From assembly GCF_002929495.1 (NCBI RefSeq), contig NZ_PJJJ01000026.1, positions 75,778-139,777 on the forward strand: a DNA stretch of 64,000 bases, read 5' to 3'. Made by a program: the position numbers and the translations under genes. This stretch comes from Cryobacterium sp. Y82. Lineage in GTDB: Bacteria > Actinomycetota > Actinomycetes > Actinomycetales > Microbacteriaceae. The notes beneath the pieces are model-generated. The model was not told the origin of the DNA and did not search any database. It worked only from the letters and a program-made list of their open reading frames with translations. Shown in pieces: positions 34,968-43,395 of this stretch (positions within the stretch are counted from its first letter, which is position 1; every line of letters begins with the position of its first letter).

Positions 34968-36281
34968 CTACTTCTTAGTGGGCACCGTCTGCACGGCCAG
35001 GGCGAGCGTGCCGTCGGCGAGGCTGCCCCAGGCGTACACGATGGTGTTCGTGCTCGAGGCGATGTCGACGTCGGCCGGCCCGATCAGCGCCGCCGTGGTT
35101 CCGGCAGCGGCAACCGCTGCCGAGATGGTGCCGACCGGCAGCACGAGCAGGGATTCGTTGGGGTTGGTCAGGCCAGTGATGGCGGGGGCGCCGTTGGCGA
35201 GCACGTCGACGGCCGGGGCGGCAGCAACGTGGCGCACGGTCAGGCGGCCCTGGCCGTCACCGGGTGCGGACGTGTCGTTGGTGAACAGCGCGGCGGTCGG
35301 AACTCCGGCCTCGCTCAGGTGGGCAACCGCGGTGTAGTTCAGTCCGGAAGCGACCGCGAGGTCGACCGGGCCGATCACGGGGGCGCTCGCGTCGGCGGCA
35401 TCCGCTGCCGTGATGGCGAGGGTGTAGGTGCCGGCCGCGATGCGGAACGTCTTCGTGAGGGTGCCGGGCTCGAAGTCGTCGATGACCAGTTTGTCATCGA
35501 CGTACACATCGACCACGACGCCGGGGATGGCATGCAGCACCGAAACGGATGCCGACGCGGCGGCCCGCGTGCGCACCGTCTGTACGAACAGGGCCAGGTC
35601 ACCCTCAGCTAGGCTGCCCCAGGCGTAGACGATGGTGTTGGTGCGCGGGGCGATCATGACATCGGCCGGGCCGAGCAGCGGCGCGGTCGTTCCGGCCGCA
35701 GCGACGACGGCGCTGATCGTGCCGACCGGCAGGTCGAGCACAGCCTCCGACGGATTGGTCAGGCCGGCGACGGCGACGGCGCCGTTCGCGAGCACGTCCA
35801 CGGCGGGAGCGGCCGCGACATGGCGCACGGTGAGGCGGCCCTGCCCGGCAGCCAGCGGCGCGGTGTTGTCGTTGAACAGCGTTGCGGTGGGTATACCGGC
35901 GTCAGTCAGGTGGGCGACGGCCGTGAAGCTGCGATTCGCCGTGACGGTCACGGTGCTCGAACCACTCAGTGCGAGGCCGACCAACGGTGAGCCATTGGCG
36001 CTGCCGCCGAGTTCGAGGGGGTTCGACGCGGAGATGTCGACGGTGTGCGTGCCGGCCGCAATCTTCAACGGCCCGAGCAGGGTGCCCGGCTCGAAGTCGT
36101 CGACGACCACGCGGCCGTCGACCGAGATGTCGAGGGTGAGGCCGGGGATGGCATGCAGCACCGACACCGATCCGGTGCCCGGCGAGGTGGATGCCGCGGG
36201 TACGGCCGCCTGCGCCGGCGCGAGCCCGGCGAAAGCTACGAGGAGGCCGGCGGATATTCCGACGGCGATGGACTTGCGCAT
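34968..36281 (-). CDS. Secreted protein with two DUF4397 domains
   Basis: Encodes 437 aa. A Sec signal peptide is clear (MRKSIAVGISAGLLVAFAGL, cleavage near AQA-AVP). Two tandem DUF4397 repeats follow, each beginning SVSVLHAIPG and including RLTVRHVAAAPAVDVLANG and NTIVYAWGSL, with a third-like internal similarity. No LPXTG sorting motif or C-terminal anchor is seen, so it is probably released or loosely bound. DUF4397 function is unknown. It lies downstream of an ECF sigma/anti-sigma pair in the same direction, a likely regulon member. GGAGG 5 nt before ATG 36281 fixes the start. Confidence 0.85.
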   Translation of the reverse strand: MRKSIAVGISAGLLVAFAGLAPAQAAVPAASTSPGTGSVSVLHAIPGLTLDISVDGRVVVDDFEPGTLLGPLKIAAGTHTVDISASNPLELGGSANGSPLVGLALSGSSTVTVTANRSFTAVAHLTDAGIPTATLFNDNTAPLAAGQGRLTVRHVAAAPAVDVLANGAVAVAGLTNPSEAVLDLPVGTISAVVAAAGTTAPLLGPADVMIAPRTNTIVYAWGSLAEGDLALFVQTVRTRAAASASVSVLHAIPGVVVDVYVDDKLVIDDFEPGTLTKTFRIAAGTYTLAITAADAADASAPVIGPVDLAVASGLNYTAVAHLSEAGVPTAALFTNDTSAPGDGQGRLTVRHVAAAPAVDVLANGAPAITGLTNPNESLLVLPVGTISAAVAAAGTTAALIGPADVDIASSTNTIVYAWGSLADGTLALAVQTVPTKK

Positions 36282-36378
36282 TGCTACCTCCATGGGTCGT
36301 TACGGAAGGCGGCTTACCTCCCTTGGTAACACCTTCCCCGCCCCCGCGGGATTCGGATGCACCGACAGTGAGTAATTC

Positions 36379-37185
36379 TCAGTAACCCGCGAGCAGTTCG
36401 CCGCGCACGATCGAGTCGCCGGAGTGCGCCGGGTCGCCGTCGGCGGGTTCGGCCGACACATCGACGAGCGGGTACTGGTCTAGGTCGACGCCGGCGGGAA
36501 CGGTGAAACGGCCGGTGGACCCGTCCAGAAATCCGAGACTGACCAGGCCGGAGGCATCCGCTTTCAGCAGCCAGACCTCGCGCAGGCTTGCGCCGGCCGG
36601 CGCGTCGAGGTCGACGACGACCGAGCGCTGACCGTCGACGGATTCTTCGACCCTGGCCAATCCGCTCGCGGTCCAGCCAGGCAGTGCACCGAGGGTGGCT
36701 TCGGCCATAACCCGCTCAGCGCCTCCGGTGGTGGTCGCCACGCCGATGGCGATGCCACCGGCCAGCCCGACCAGGCCGACGGCCGCCGCGACCAGCACCC
36801 ACCGGAGATGAGGAAACTGGCGAACCGGTGAGAAAGCGGCCGGTTCGCCGCGTTTGCCAGCGGATGCGTGCGGCTCGGCCGCGGCGTCCGTCGGGTAAGA
36901 AAGCGGCGGGGGCAGCGGCGGTGTGCGTACGGCGTCGCTCAGTGCGAGTTCGGCGTGGATGCTCGCCCAGACCTCCTCGGGCGGCGTGAGCAGACGGTCG
37001 GGCCTGGCCGCTCGACCGAGTTGCACGACCTGCCGCAGGGCCAGGTACTCGCCCGCACACTTGGCGCAGGCCGCGAGGTGGACGCGTTCTGCATCGCTCA
37101 CGTCGAGTTCGGCCAGGGCGTGCAGGTGCAGGTCATCGGTGACGATGTGGGTGCGGTCGAGGTGGGCGCGGTCAGTAGGAATCAT
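36379..37185 (-). CDS. Anti-sigma factor, RskA-like
   Basis: A 268-aa single-pass membrane protein. The N-terminal zinc-binding-type anti-sigma motif is His36-x3-Cys40-x2-Cys43 (HLAACAKC). A transmembrane helix is at about residues 129-150 (VLVAAAVGLVGLAGGIAIGV). The extracytoplasmic part is RskA-like (SVVVDLDAPAGASLREVWLL, FTVPAGVDL). It should bind the sigma factor encoded just upstream and release it on regulated proteolysis. Its ATG 37185 overlaps the sigma gene by 14 nt. Confidence 0.88.
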   Translation of the reverse strand: MIPTDRAHLDRTHIVTDDLHLHALAELDVSDAERVHLAACAKCAGEYLALRQVVQLGRAARPDRLLTPPEEVWASIHAELALSDAVRTPPLPPPLSYPTDAAAEPHASAGKRGEPAAFSPVRQFPHLRWVLVAAAVGLVGLAGGIAIGVATTTGGAERVMAEATLGALPGWTASGLARVEESVDGQRSVVVDLDAPAGASLREVWLLKADASGLVSLGFLDGSTGRFTVPAGVDLDQYPLVDVSAEPADGDPAHSGDSIVRGELLAGY

Positions 37186-37816
37186 CGGACACCTCCAGCC
37201 GGGTGCGCAGCCGGGTCAGGCTGCGGCGCATGTGGCTCTTGACGGTGCCGAGCGGCAGTCCGAGGCTGTCGGCGATTTGCACCTGGGTGAGATCGTCGAA
37301 GAAGGCCAGGCGCATCACCTGGCGCGGGACCGGCTCGAGCCGGTCGATTTCGTCGCCGACCAGTACCCGGTTGACCACGCTGATGCTGTCGTCGACACGG
37401 TGTGCGGGTACGGTCGCGGCGAGCGCTTGCTCGATGCGCCGTTGTCGATTGCGCGCCTCGTGGGTGTCGGCGATCACGTGCCGGGTGATGCCGGTCAGCC
37501 AGGCCGGCAGCCGGGATCGGGCCGGGTCGAACCCGGCACGGCCGCGCCAGGCTGCGATGAACACCTTCTGGGTGACGTCTTCGGCATCAGCCGCGTTGGC
37601 GAGGGAGCGCACGGCGATCGTGAAGACCAGCGACGACCAGCGGGCGTAGGCGGCAGCCAGGGCCCGCTCATCGCCGTCCTGAAAGGCGCCGGCCAGGGCT
37701 GCGTCATCGTCGATGGGTGCGCTCACGTCGGGGTGGGTCCTTCGGGCCAAAACTCGAACCGGGCAGGGGCGCGGCTGCGGCACCGTTTCGGTGTCGACCT
37801 CCGCGCCCACCAGCAT
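37172..37816 (-). CDS. ECF sigma factor (SigK-like)
   Basis: Encodes 214 aa. Region 2 reads AAYARWSSLVFTIAVRSLANAADAEDVTQKVFIAAWR (shown here by its core: AEDVTQKVFIAAWR), and region 4 shows LTQVQIADSLGLPLGTVKSHM, the DNA-binding helix for the -35 box. Pairing with an RskA-type anti-sigma suggests the SigK/SigL ECF group, often tied to oxidative or envelope stress. ATG 37816 has AAGGA about 8 nt upstream; the frame is open farther up but with no sigma similarity. The DUF4397 gene downstream is a candidate target. Confidence 0.9.
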   Translation of the reverse strand: MLVGAEVDTETVPQPRPCPVRVLARRTHPDVSAPIDDDAALAGAFQDGDERALAAAYARWSSLVFTIAVRSLANAADAEDVTQKVFIAAWRGRAGFDPARSRLPAWLTGITRHVIADTHEARNRQRRIEQALAATVPAHRVDDSISVVNRVLVGDEIDRLEPVPRQVMRLAFFDDLTQVQIADSLGLPLGTVKSHMRRSLTRLRTRLEVSDDSY

Positions 37817-38007
37817 AGTGAGTTTCCTTCGACTCGGCAGCAGCTTCACCACGCAGCAGGGGCCACAGCAGCAAACCCGACGTCGCCGGCTGCGGCCCTC
37901 CCCGACGAAAATCACCTAACCTGCTAGTTCTCGCCTCGAACGCATAGCGGATGCACCCGGTCGCGATTCTGCGCGCGGGTTGCGGCATCGCTCGTTACGC
38001 GTGCCGG

Positions 38008-39489
38008 CTAGGACACGGGCGTGAGCGTGTATTTCGTCGACAGGTACTCCTGGATGCCCTCGAGGCCGCCCTCGCGACCGAGACCGGACTGCTTGACACC
38101 GCCGAACGGCGCGGCCGCGTTGGAGACGACGCCGGTGTTCAGGCCCATCATGCCGGTCTGCAGTTTGTCGATCATGCGCTGGCCGCGGGCGAGATCGGTC
38201 GTGAAGACGTAGCTGATCAAGCCGAACTCGGTGTCGTTGGCGAGGCGCACGGCATCCTCTTCATCGGTGAAGGTGCTGATTGCCAGCACCGGGCCGAAGA
38301 TCTCATCGCGCAGGATGTCGCTGCCGGGTGCGACATCGGTGAGTACGGTGGGTGCGTAGAAGGTGCCCTCACGCTCGATGGCGCTGCCGCCGGTGAGCAG
38401 GGTCGCGCCGCGGGTGAGCGCGTCCTGCACGAGGGAGTCGGCCTTCGCGACGGCTTTCTGATCGATCAGCGGGCCAATGGTGATGCCGGCCTCGGTACCA
38501 CGCCCGATCTGAAAGGCTTCGACCTTTTCGGTGACCCGGCGGGCGAATTCGGCGGCGACGGACTCGTGCACGATGAAGCGGTTGGCCGCGGTACAGGCCT
38601 GGCCGATATTGCGAAACTTCGCGAGGAGTGCACCATCGACGGCTTTATCGAGGTCGGCGTCGGCGAAGATGACGAACGGGGCGTTGCCGCCGAGCTCCAT
38701 CGACGTGCGAAGCACGTTTTCGGCGGAGAGCTTGATGAGCGCCTTGCCGACCGGGGTCGACCCGGTGAAGCTGAGCTTGCGGAGGCGTGGATCGGCGATG
38801 ATCGGCTCGGTCACCGCGCCGGACTGGGACGTCGTGATGACGTTGACGACACCGGCTGGCAGGCCAGCCTCTTCAAGCAGGGCCACAAAGTGCAGGGTGG
38901 TCAGCGGTGTGAGGGCGGCCGGCTTGACTACGACGGTGCAGCCGGCGGCGAGCGCCGGGGCGATCTTGCGGGTCGCCATGGCCAGGGGAAAGTTCCACGG
39001 GGTGATCAAGAGGCAGGGTCCAACCGGGTGCTGGGTGACGATCGTGCGACCGGTGCCCTCGGGGTTGGTGCCGTAGCGACCACTGATGCGCACGGCTTCT
39101 TCGCTGAACCAGCGCAAGAATTCACCGCCGTAGCCGACCTCGCCGAGCGCTTCGGGCAGCGGCTTACCCATTTCGAGGGTCATGAGCAGGGCAAATTCCT
39201 GCTTGCGCTCCTGCAACAGGTCGAAGGTGCGGCGCAGAATTTCTCCACGTACGCGGGCCGGGGTCGCCGCCCAGTCAGCCTGCGCGGCGTCGGCGGCGTC
39301 GAGGGCGGCAGCGCCGTCGGCCACGCTCGCGTCGGCGATGGTTTTGATGACACGGCCGGTGGCCGGGTCGACGACATCGAGGGTGCGCCCGCCGGTGGCG
39401 GCAACCCATTTACCGTTGATGTAGAGCTGGCTGGGCACGCGAGCGAGCAGTTTGGATTCGTTCGTTGGCGCTTCGGTAACAACCGTCAT
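38008..39489 (-). CDS. gabD: NAD(P)-dependent succinate-semialdehyde dehydrogenase
   Basis: A 493-aa aldehyde dehydrogenase. The catalytic Glu is in SMELGGNAPF and the nucleophilic Cys in NIGQACTAANRF. The NAD-site GSTPVGKALI and the C-terminal GLNTGVVSNAAAPFGGVKQSG match the GabD group, which uses succinate semialdehyde. The start ATG 39489 is set by GGGAG 6 nt upstream. It is divergent from the homoprotocatechuate operon, whose aldolase step releases succinic semialdehyde. The gene therefore closes that route into the TCA cycle. Confidence 0.9.
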   Translation of the reverse strand: MTVVTEAPTNESKLLARVPSQLYINGKWVAATGGRTLDVVDPATGRVIKTIADASVADGAAALDAADAAQADWAATPARVRGEILRRTFDLLQERKQEFALLMTLEMGKPLPEALGEVGYGGEFLRWFSEEAVRISGRYGTNPEGTGRTIVTQHPVGPCLLITPWNFPLAMATRKIAPALAAGCTVVVKPAALTPLTTLHFVALLEEAGLPAGVVNVITTSQSGAVTEPIIADPRLRKLSFTGSTPVGKALIKLSAENVLRTSMELGGNAPFVIFADADLDKAVDGALLAKFRNIGQACTAANRFIVHESVAAEFARRVTEKVEAFQIGRGTEAGITIGPLIDQKAVAKADSLVQDALTRGATLLTGGSAIEREGTFYAPTVLTDVAPGSDILRDEIFGPVLAISTFTDEEDAVRLANDTEFGLISYVFTTDLARGQRMIDKLQTGMMGLNTGVVSNAAAPFGGVKQSGLGREGGLEGIQEYLSTKYTLTPVS

Positions 39490-39600
39490 TGCATCTCCCA
39501 TGCTTGTGTCTGCCCGTCGATCTGACGGTAGTAGCCTAGCTCTGCCCACCGACAAGGTCGCAGGCCGCTCGGTGTGGGATCGAGCCGCTGTTCGACGGGC

Positions 39601-39641
39601 TTGCGTCGTTCGCGTGATCGTATATTATTTCAAATACACAC
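39601..39641 (+). promoter_or_regulatory. Candidate promoter and GntR-type operator of the hpa operon
   Basis: TTGCGT (39601-39606) and TATTAT (39623-39628) are spaced by 16 nt, a reasonable sigma-A promoter. Overlapping the -10 box is the A+T-rich imperfect palindrome GTATATTATTTCAAATAC (39620-39637). FCD-type GntR regulators often bind such GTAT/ATAC sites, and one is encoded in the operon. Both calls are inference. Confidence 0.5.
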
Positions 39642-39664
39642 GCAGCGCTGCGAGAGGACCTCAC

Positions 39665-41122
39665 ATGCAGAACCCCACACCATTTACCGGCACCCCCGGC
39701 AAGGTGATTGCACTGCATCTAAACTATCCCTCCCGCATTGCCCAGCGCGGCCGCGTGCCGGAGCAGCCCTCGTACTTCCTGAAGCCCGGCACCTCGGTGA
39801 GCGCCTCGGGTACCCCGATCGAACGCCCGGCCGGCACCGAACTGCTCGCCTTCGAGGGCGAGATCGCCCTCATCATCGGCCGCAGCATCCGTCGAGTGAG
39901 CCCGGATCAGGGCTGGGCGGCTGTCTCTGGTGTCACCGCCGCGAATGACTTCGGCGTCTACGATTTACGCTACGCCGACAAGGGGTCGAATTTGAAGTCC
40001 AAGGGCGGAGACGGCTTCACCCCGCTCGGCCCGAACGTGCTCAACGCCAGAGGCGTTGAACCCGATGCCCTGCGGGTGCGCACCTGGGTCAACGGCGAGT
40101 TGGTGCAGGACGAGAGCACTGCAGAGCTGGTCTTCCCGTTCGGTCGCCTGGTCGCCGATCTCTCCCAGTTGATGACGCTCGAGCCGGGCGACGTGATTCT
40201 CACCGGAACCCCCGCTGGGTCTTCAGTAGTGCAGCCCGGCGACGTGGTCGAGGTCGAAGTGGATGCCCCGACCGCGCCGGGAGCGCCAAGCAGCGGACGA
40301 CTGGTCACACCGGTCGTCGCGGGCGCGGTCGCGATGGCCGAATACGGCGCCAGTCCGAAGATCGACGATCTGCAGCGAGCTGAGGCCTGGGGTTCAGCCG
40401 AAGCAGCCGGACTACCGGAGGCCGGTTCCACCATTCTGACCGACGAGCTCAAAGCGAAGATCAACTCGGTCGGCACCGCCACGCTCAGCTCGCAACTGCG
40501 CAAGCGCGGCCTGAATAACGTCTCGATCGACGGACTTCAGTCCACACGTCCCACCAAACGCCTGGTGGGGCTCGCCCGAACGCTGCGATTCATTCCCAAC
40601 CGGGAGGACCTCTTTATCGCCCACGGCGGCGGCTACAACGCGCAAAAGCGCGCCTTTGATTCGCTTCGCCCCGGAGACGTACTCGTGATCGAGGCCCGCG
40701 GCGAGACCGGCACCGGCACGGTCGGGGACATCCTCGCCCTCCGCGCGCAGGTCAACGGCGCGGCCGGCCTCGTGACGGATGGCGGGGTGCGCGACGTGAC
40801 CGCCGTGGCCGCCCTCGAGATGCCCACTTACTTCGCCAACGCGCATCCTGCCGTTCTCGGCCGCAGGCACGTGCCGTGGGACACGGACCTCACCATCGCC
40901 TGCGGCGGTGCGGCGGTGCAGCCCGGCGATGTGATTGTCGGCGATGCCGACGGCGTCCTCGTGATTCCGCCACACGTGATCGAAGAGGTTGTCACCGACG
41001 CGATCGAGCAGGAGCGTGAGGAGACGTTTATCGCCCAGATGGTTGCCGCGGGCGAAGGTGTCGACGGGCTGTACCCGATGAACGCCAAGTGGAAGGAACG
41101 GTACCGAGCATGGCTGCAGTAA
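39665..41122 (+). CDS. Fusion of FAH-family isomerase/decarboxylase and RraA-like domain (HpaG role)
   Basis: Encodes 485 aa. Residues 1-220 form a fumarylacetoacetate hydrolase domain (metal-site LAFEGEIALIIG, NDFGVYDLR, GDVILTGTPAG). Residues 250-485 form an RraA/HMG-aldolase-like domain (TATLSSQLRKRG, GTGTVGDILALRAQ, LVTDGGVRD). In the known pathway HpaG has two FAH halves that decarboxylate and isomerise the carboxymethyl-hydroxymuconate. Here the second half is replaced by an RraA-type fold, a family that includes 4-hydroxy-4-methyl-2-oxoglutarate aldolases and oxaloacetate decarboxylases. The RraA half might do the decarboxylation. ATG 39665 follows GAGAGGA. Confidence 0.82.
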   Translation: MQNPTPFTGTPGKVIALHLNYPSRIAQRGRVPEQPSYFLKPGTSVSASGTPIERPAGTELLAFEGEIALIIGRSIRRVSPDQGWAAVSGVTAANDFGVYDLRYADKGSNLKSKGGDGFTPLGPNVLNARGVEPDALRVRTWVNGELVQDESTAELVFPFGRLVADLSQLMTLEPGDVILTGTPAGSSVVQPGDVVEVEVDAPTAPGAPSSGRLVTPVVAGAVAMAEYGASPKIDDLQRAEAWGSAEAAGLPEAGSTILTDELKAKINSVGTATLSSQLRKRGLNNVSIDGLQSTRPTKRLVGLARTLRFIPNREDLFIAHGGGYNAQKRAFDSLRPGDVLVIEARGETGTGTVGDILALRAQVNGAAGLVTDGGVRDVTAVAALEMPTYFANAHPAVLGRRHVPWDTDLTIACGGAAVQPGDVIVGDADGVLVIPPHVIEEVVTDAIEQEREETFIAQMVAAGEGVDGLYPMNAKWKERYRAWLQ

Positions 41123-41817
41123 TAGCGCTATCGGTGAGCAAGTCCGAACTCGCCTATCAATGGATCAAGGCGCGCATCTCCGACGGAACGTTCACGCCGG
41201 GCTACCGTTTAGTTCTAGGCGCGATCGGTAAGGACCTGGGCGTGAGTGTCGTACCGGTGCGCGAGGCTATCCGCCGCCTTGAAGCGGAGGGGCTGGTCAC
41301 CTTCGAGCACAACGTCGGGGCGCAGGTCGCCATGCTCGAAGAGACCGAATATCTCTATACAATGCAAACGCTGAGTGTCGTCGAGGGCGTCGCGACCGCA
41401 CTGTCGGCGCCGTTCATCACCACCGCCGACATTGAACGCGCCCGCACGGTCAACCAGGCCATGACTGCCTCCCTCGAAGACCTCAACCCGCACCGGTTCA
41501 CCGAACTCAACCTTGAATTTCACTCGATCCTGTTCGAGAACTGCCCGAACCCGCACATCCTCGATCTGGTGCACCGCGGCTGGAACCGCATGAAGGTGTT
41601 GCGCGACTCCACCTTCAGCTTCGTGCCCGGCCGCGCCCGCGACTCGGTAGCGGAACATGACAACCTGCTTCAGCTGATCGAGGCGGGCGCCGACGCGCTC
41701 ACGCTCGAGCTGGCCGCGCGCGCTCACCGCACCGGCACGCTGGATGCCTTCCTCGCCTACCAGAAGTCGCATCATCTCCACATCGAAGTCGAACCGTCCC
41801 CGAGAGAGAAAGCCTGA
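41110..41817 (+). CDS. GntR family transcriptional regulator (FCD type)
   Basis: Encodes 235 aa. The winged helix is seen at GAIGKDLGVSVVPVREAIRRL (shown by SVVPVREAIRRL), followed by the GLV wing. The C-terminal FCD effector domain shows metal-binding Asp/His spacing in LNLEFHSILFENCPNPHIL and EHDNLLQLIEAGD-like helices (AEHDNLLQLIEAGA). It is embedded in the hpa operon, overlapping the upstream fusion gene by 13 nt and followed 2 nt later by hpaE, so it is likely an autoregulated, ligand-responsive repressor of the pathway. Confidence 0.88.
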   Translation: MAAVIALSVSKSELAYQWIKARISDGTFTPGYRLVLGAIGKDLGVSVVPVREAIRRLEAEGLVTFEHNVGAQVAMLEETEYLYTMQTLSVVEGVATALSAPFITTADIERARTVNQAMTASLEDLNPHRFTELNLEFHSILFENCPNPHILDLVHRGWNRMKVLRDSTFSFVPGRARDSVAEHDNLLQLIEAGADALTLELAARAHRTGTLDAFLAYQKSHHLHIEVEPSPREKA

Positions 41818-41819
41818 CC

Positions 41820-43334
41820 ATGACGCAGACGTCTGTCCAGACAACGCACTATGTTCCCGATGACCTACCCACCAGCATTCGTCACTTCATCGGTGGAAAA
41901 TTCGTCGACAGCGTCGATGGTGAGACGTTCGAGGTGCTCGACCCGGTGTCGAACCAGACCTACGCCATCGCAGCCGCCGGCCAGCAGGCCGACATTGACC
42001 TGGCCGTCGCCGCCGCGAAGGTCGCCTTCTCCAGTGGACCCTGGCCACGCATGCTGCCCCGGGCCCGCGCCCGGGTGCTGCACCGCATCGCCGACGCCGT
42101 CGAGGCGCAGGATGCCCGGCTCGCCGAACTGGAAACCTTCGACACCGGGCTGCCGATCACGCAGGCGCTCGGCCAGGCGCAGCGCGCGGCCGAAAACTTT
42201 CGGTTCTTCGCCGACCTGATCGTGGCGCAGGCCGACGACACTTACCAAGTGCCAGGCCGACAGATCAACTACGTCAACCGTAAGCCGGTCGGTGTCGCCG
42301 GGCTGATCACGCCGTGGAACACCCCCTTCATGCTCGAAAGCTGGAAGCTTGCCCCCGCGCTCGCCTCCGGCTGCACCGTCGTGCTGAAACCGGCCGAATT
42401 CACGCCGCTGTCGGCGAGCCTGTGGGCGGAGATATTTCGCACCGCCGGGGTGCCAGACGGCGTATTCAACCTGGTCAACGGTCTCGGCGAGGAAGCCGGC
42501 GATGCGCTGGTCAAGCATCCCGACGTGCCGCTCATCTCGTTTACCGGTGAGACGACGACCGGCCAGACCATCTACCGCAACTGCGCGGCGAACCTCAAGG
42601 GCATGTCGATGGAGCTCGGCGGCAAGTCGCCCGCCGTCGTCTTCGCCGACGCCGACCTCGACGCCGCCATCGACTCGACCCTGTTCGGTGTGTTCTCGCT
42701 GAACGGCGAGCGCTGCACGGCGTCGAGCCGCATTCTGGTCGAGCGCTCCATCTACGACGAATTCTGTGCCCGCTATGCGGCTCGCGCTCAACGCATCGTC
42801 GTCGGCGACCCGCACGACCCGAAGACTGAGGTCGGCGCGCTCGTGCACCCTGAGCACTACGCCAAGGTCATGAGCTACGTCGAAATCGGCAAGACCGAGG
42901 GTCGACTACTCGCCGGCGGCGGCCGCCCCGAGACACTGCCAGAGGGAAACTACGTCTCCCCCACGGTCTTCGCCGATGTCGCCCCGACCGCCCGCATCTT
43001 TCAGGAGGAGATCTTCGGCCCGGTCGTGGCCATCACCCCCTTCGAAACGGATGCCGAAGCGCTCGCGCTGGCCAACGGCGTGAAGTACGGACTGGCGGCC
43101 TACATCTGGACCACCGACCTGGTTCGCGCGCACACCTTCGCCCAGTCGGTCGATGCCGGGATGGTCTGGCTCAACTCGCACAACGTGAGGGACCTGCGCA
43201 CCCCGTTCGGCGGCGTCAAGGCTTCCGGCCTCGGCCACGAGGGCGGCTACCGATCGATCGATTTCTACACCGACTCGCAGGCCGTGCACATCACACTCGC
43301 CCCGGTGCACACGCCTCGTTTCGGCGGCAACTAG
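41820..43334 (+). CDS. hpaE: 5-carboxymethyl-2-hydroxymuconate semialdehyde dehydrogenase
   Basis: A 504-aa aldehyde dehydrogenase. Catalytic Glu lies in MELGGKSPAVVF and Cys in NGERCTASSRIL; the ending FGGVKASGLGHEGGYRSIDFY is as in HpaE/HpcC proteins. It oxidises the ring-cleavage product semialdehyde with NAD. Its assignment rests on being directly upstream of hpaD within a complete pathway operon, together with ALDH family similarity. Alone, the sequence would only support a generic ALDH. It starts at ATG 41820, 2 nt after the GntR stop. Confidence 0.9.
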   Translation: MTQTSVQTTHYVPDDLPTSIRHFIGGKFVDSVDGETFEVLDPVSNQTYAIAAAGQQADIDLAVAAAKVAFSSGPWPRMLPRARARVLHRIADAVEAQDARLAELETFDTGLPITQALGQAQRAAENFRFFADLIVAQADDTYQVPGRQINYVNRKPVGVAGLITPWNTPFMLESWKLAPALASGCTVVLKPAEFTPLSASLWAEIFRTAGVPDGVFNLVNGLGEEAGDALVKHPDVPLISFTGETTTGQTIYRNCAANLKGMSMELGGKSPAVVFADADLDAAIDSTLFGVFSLNGERCTASSRILVERSIYDEFCARYAARAQRIVVGDPHDPKTEVGALVHPEHYAKVMSYVEIGKTEGRLLAGGGRPETLPEGNYVSPTVFADVAPTARIFQEEIFGPVVAITPFETDAEALALANGVKYGLAAYIWTTDLVRAHTFAQSVDAGMVWLNSHNVRDLRTPFGGVKASGLGHEGGYRSIDFYTDSQAVHITLAPVHTPRFGGN

Positions 43335-43395
43335 CCGCGCCGAGCATCAGCTTTAAACCGCAGCACACCGCGTCACCCTCAACGAGGAGAACCCC

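Noticed and set aside
37951..39525. A 524-codon open frame on the plus strand, antisense to gabD
   Set aside because: Its composition mirrors the codon bias of the real minus-strand gene, it has no family resemblance, and gabD on the other strand has all catalytic motifs. Similar long antisense frames over pckG (26597-28021), sdhA (1943-2770) and the fused ABC exporter (23950-25890) were left out for the same reason.
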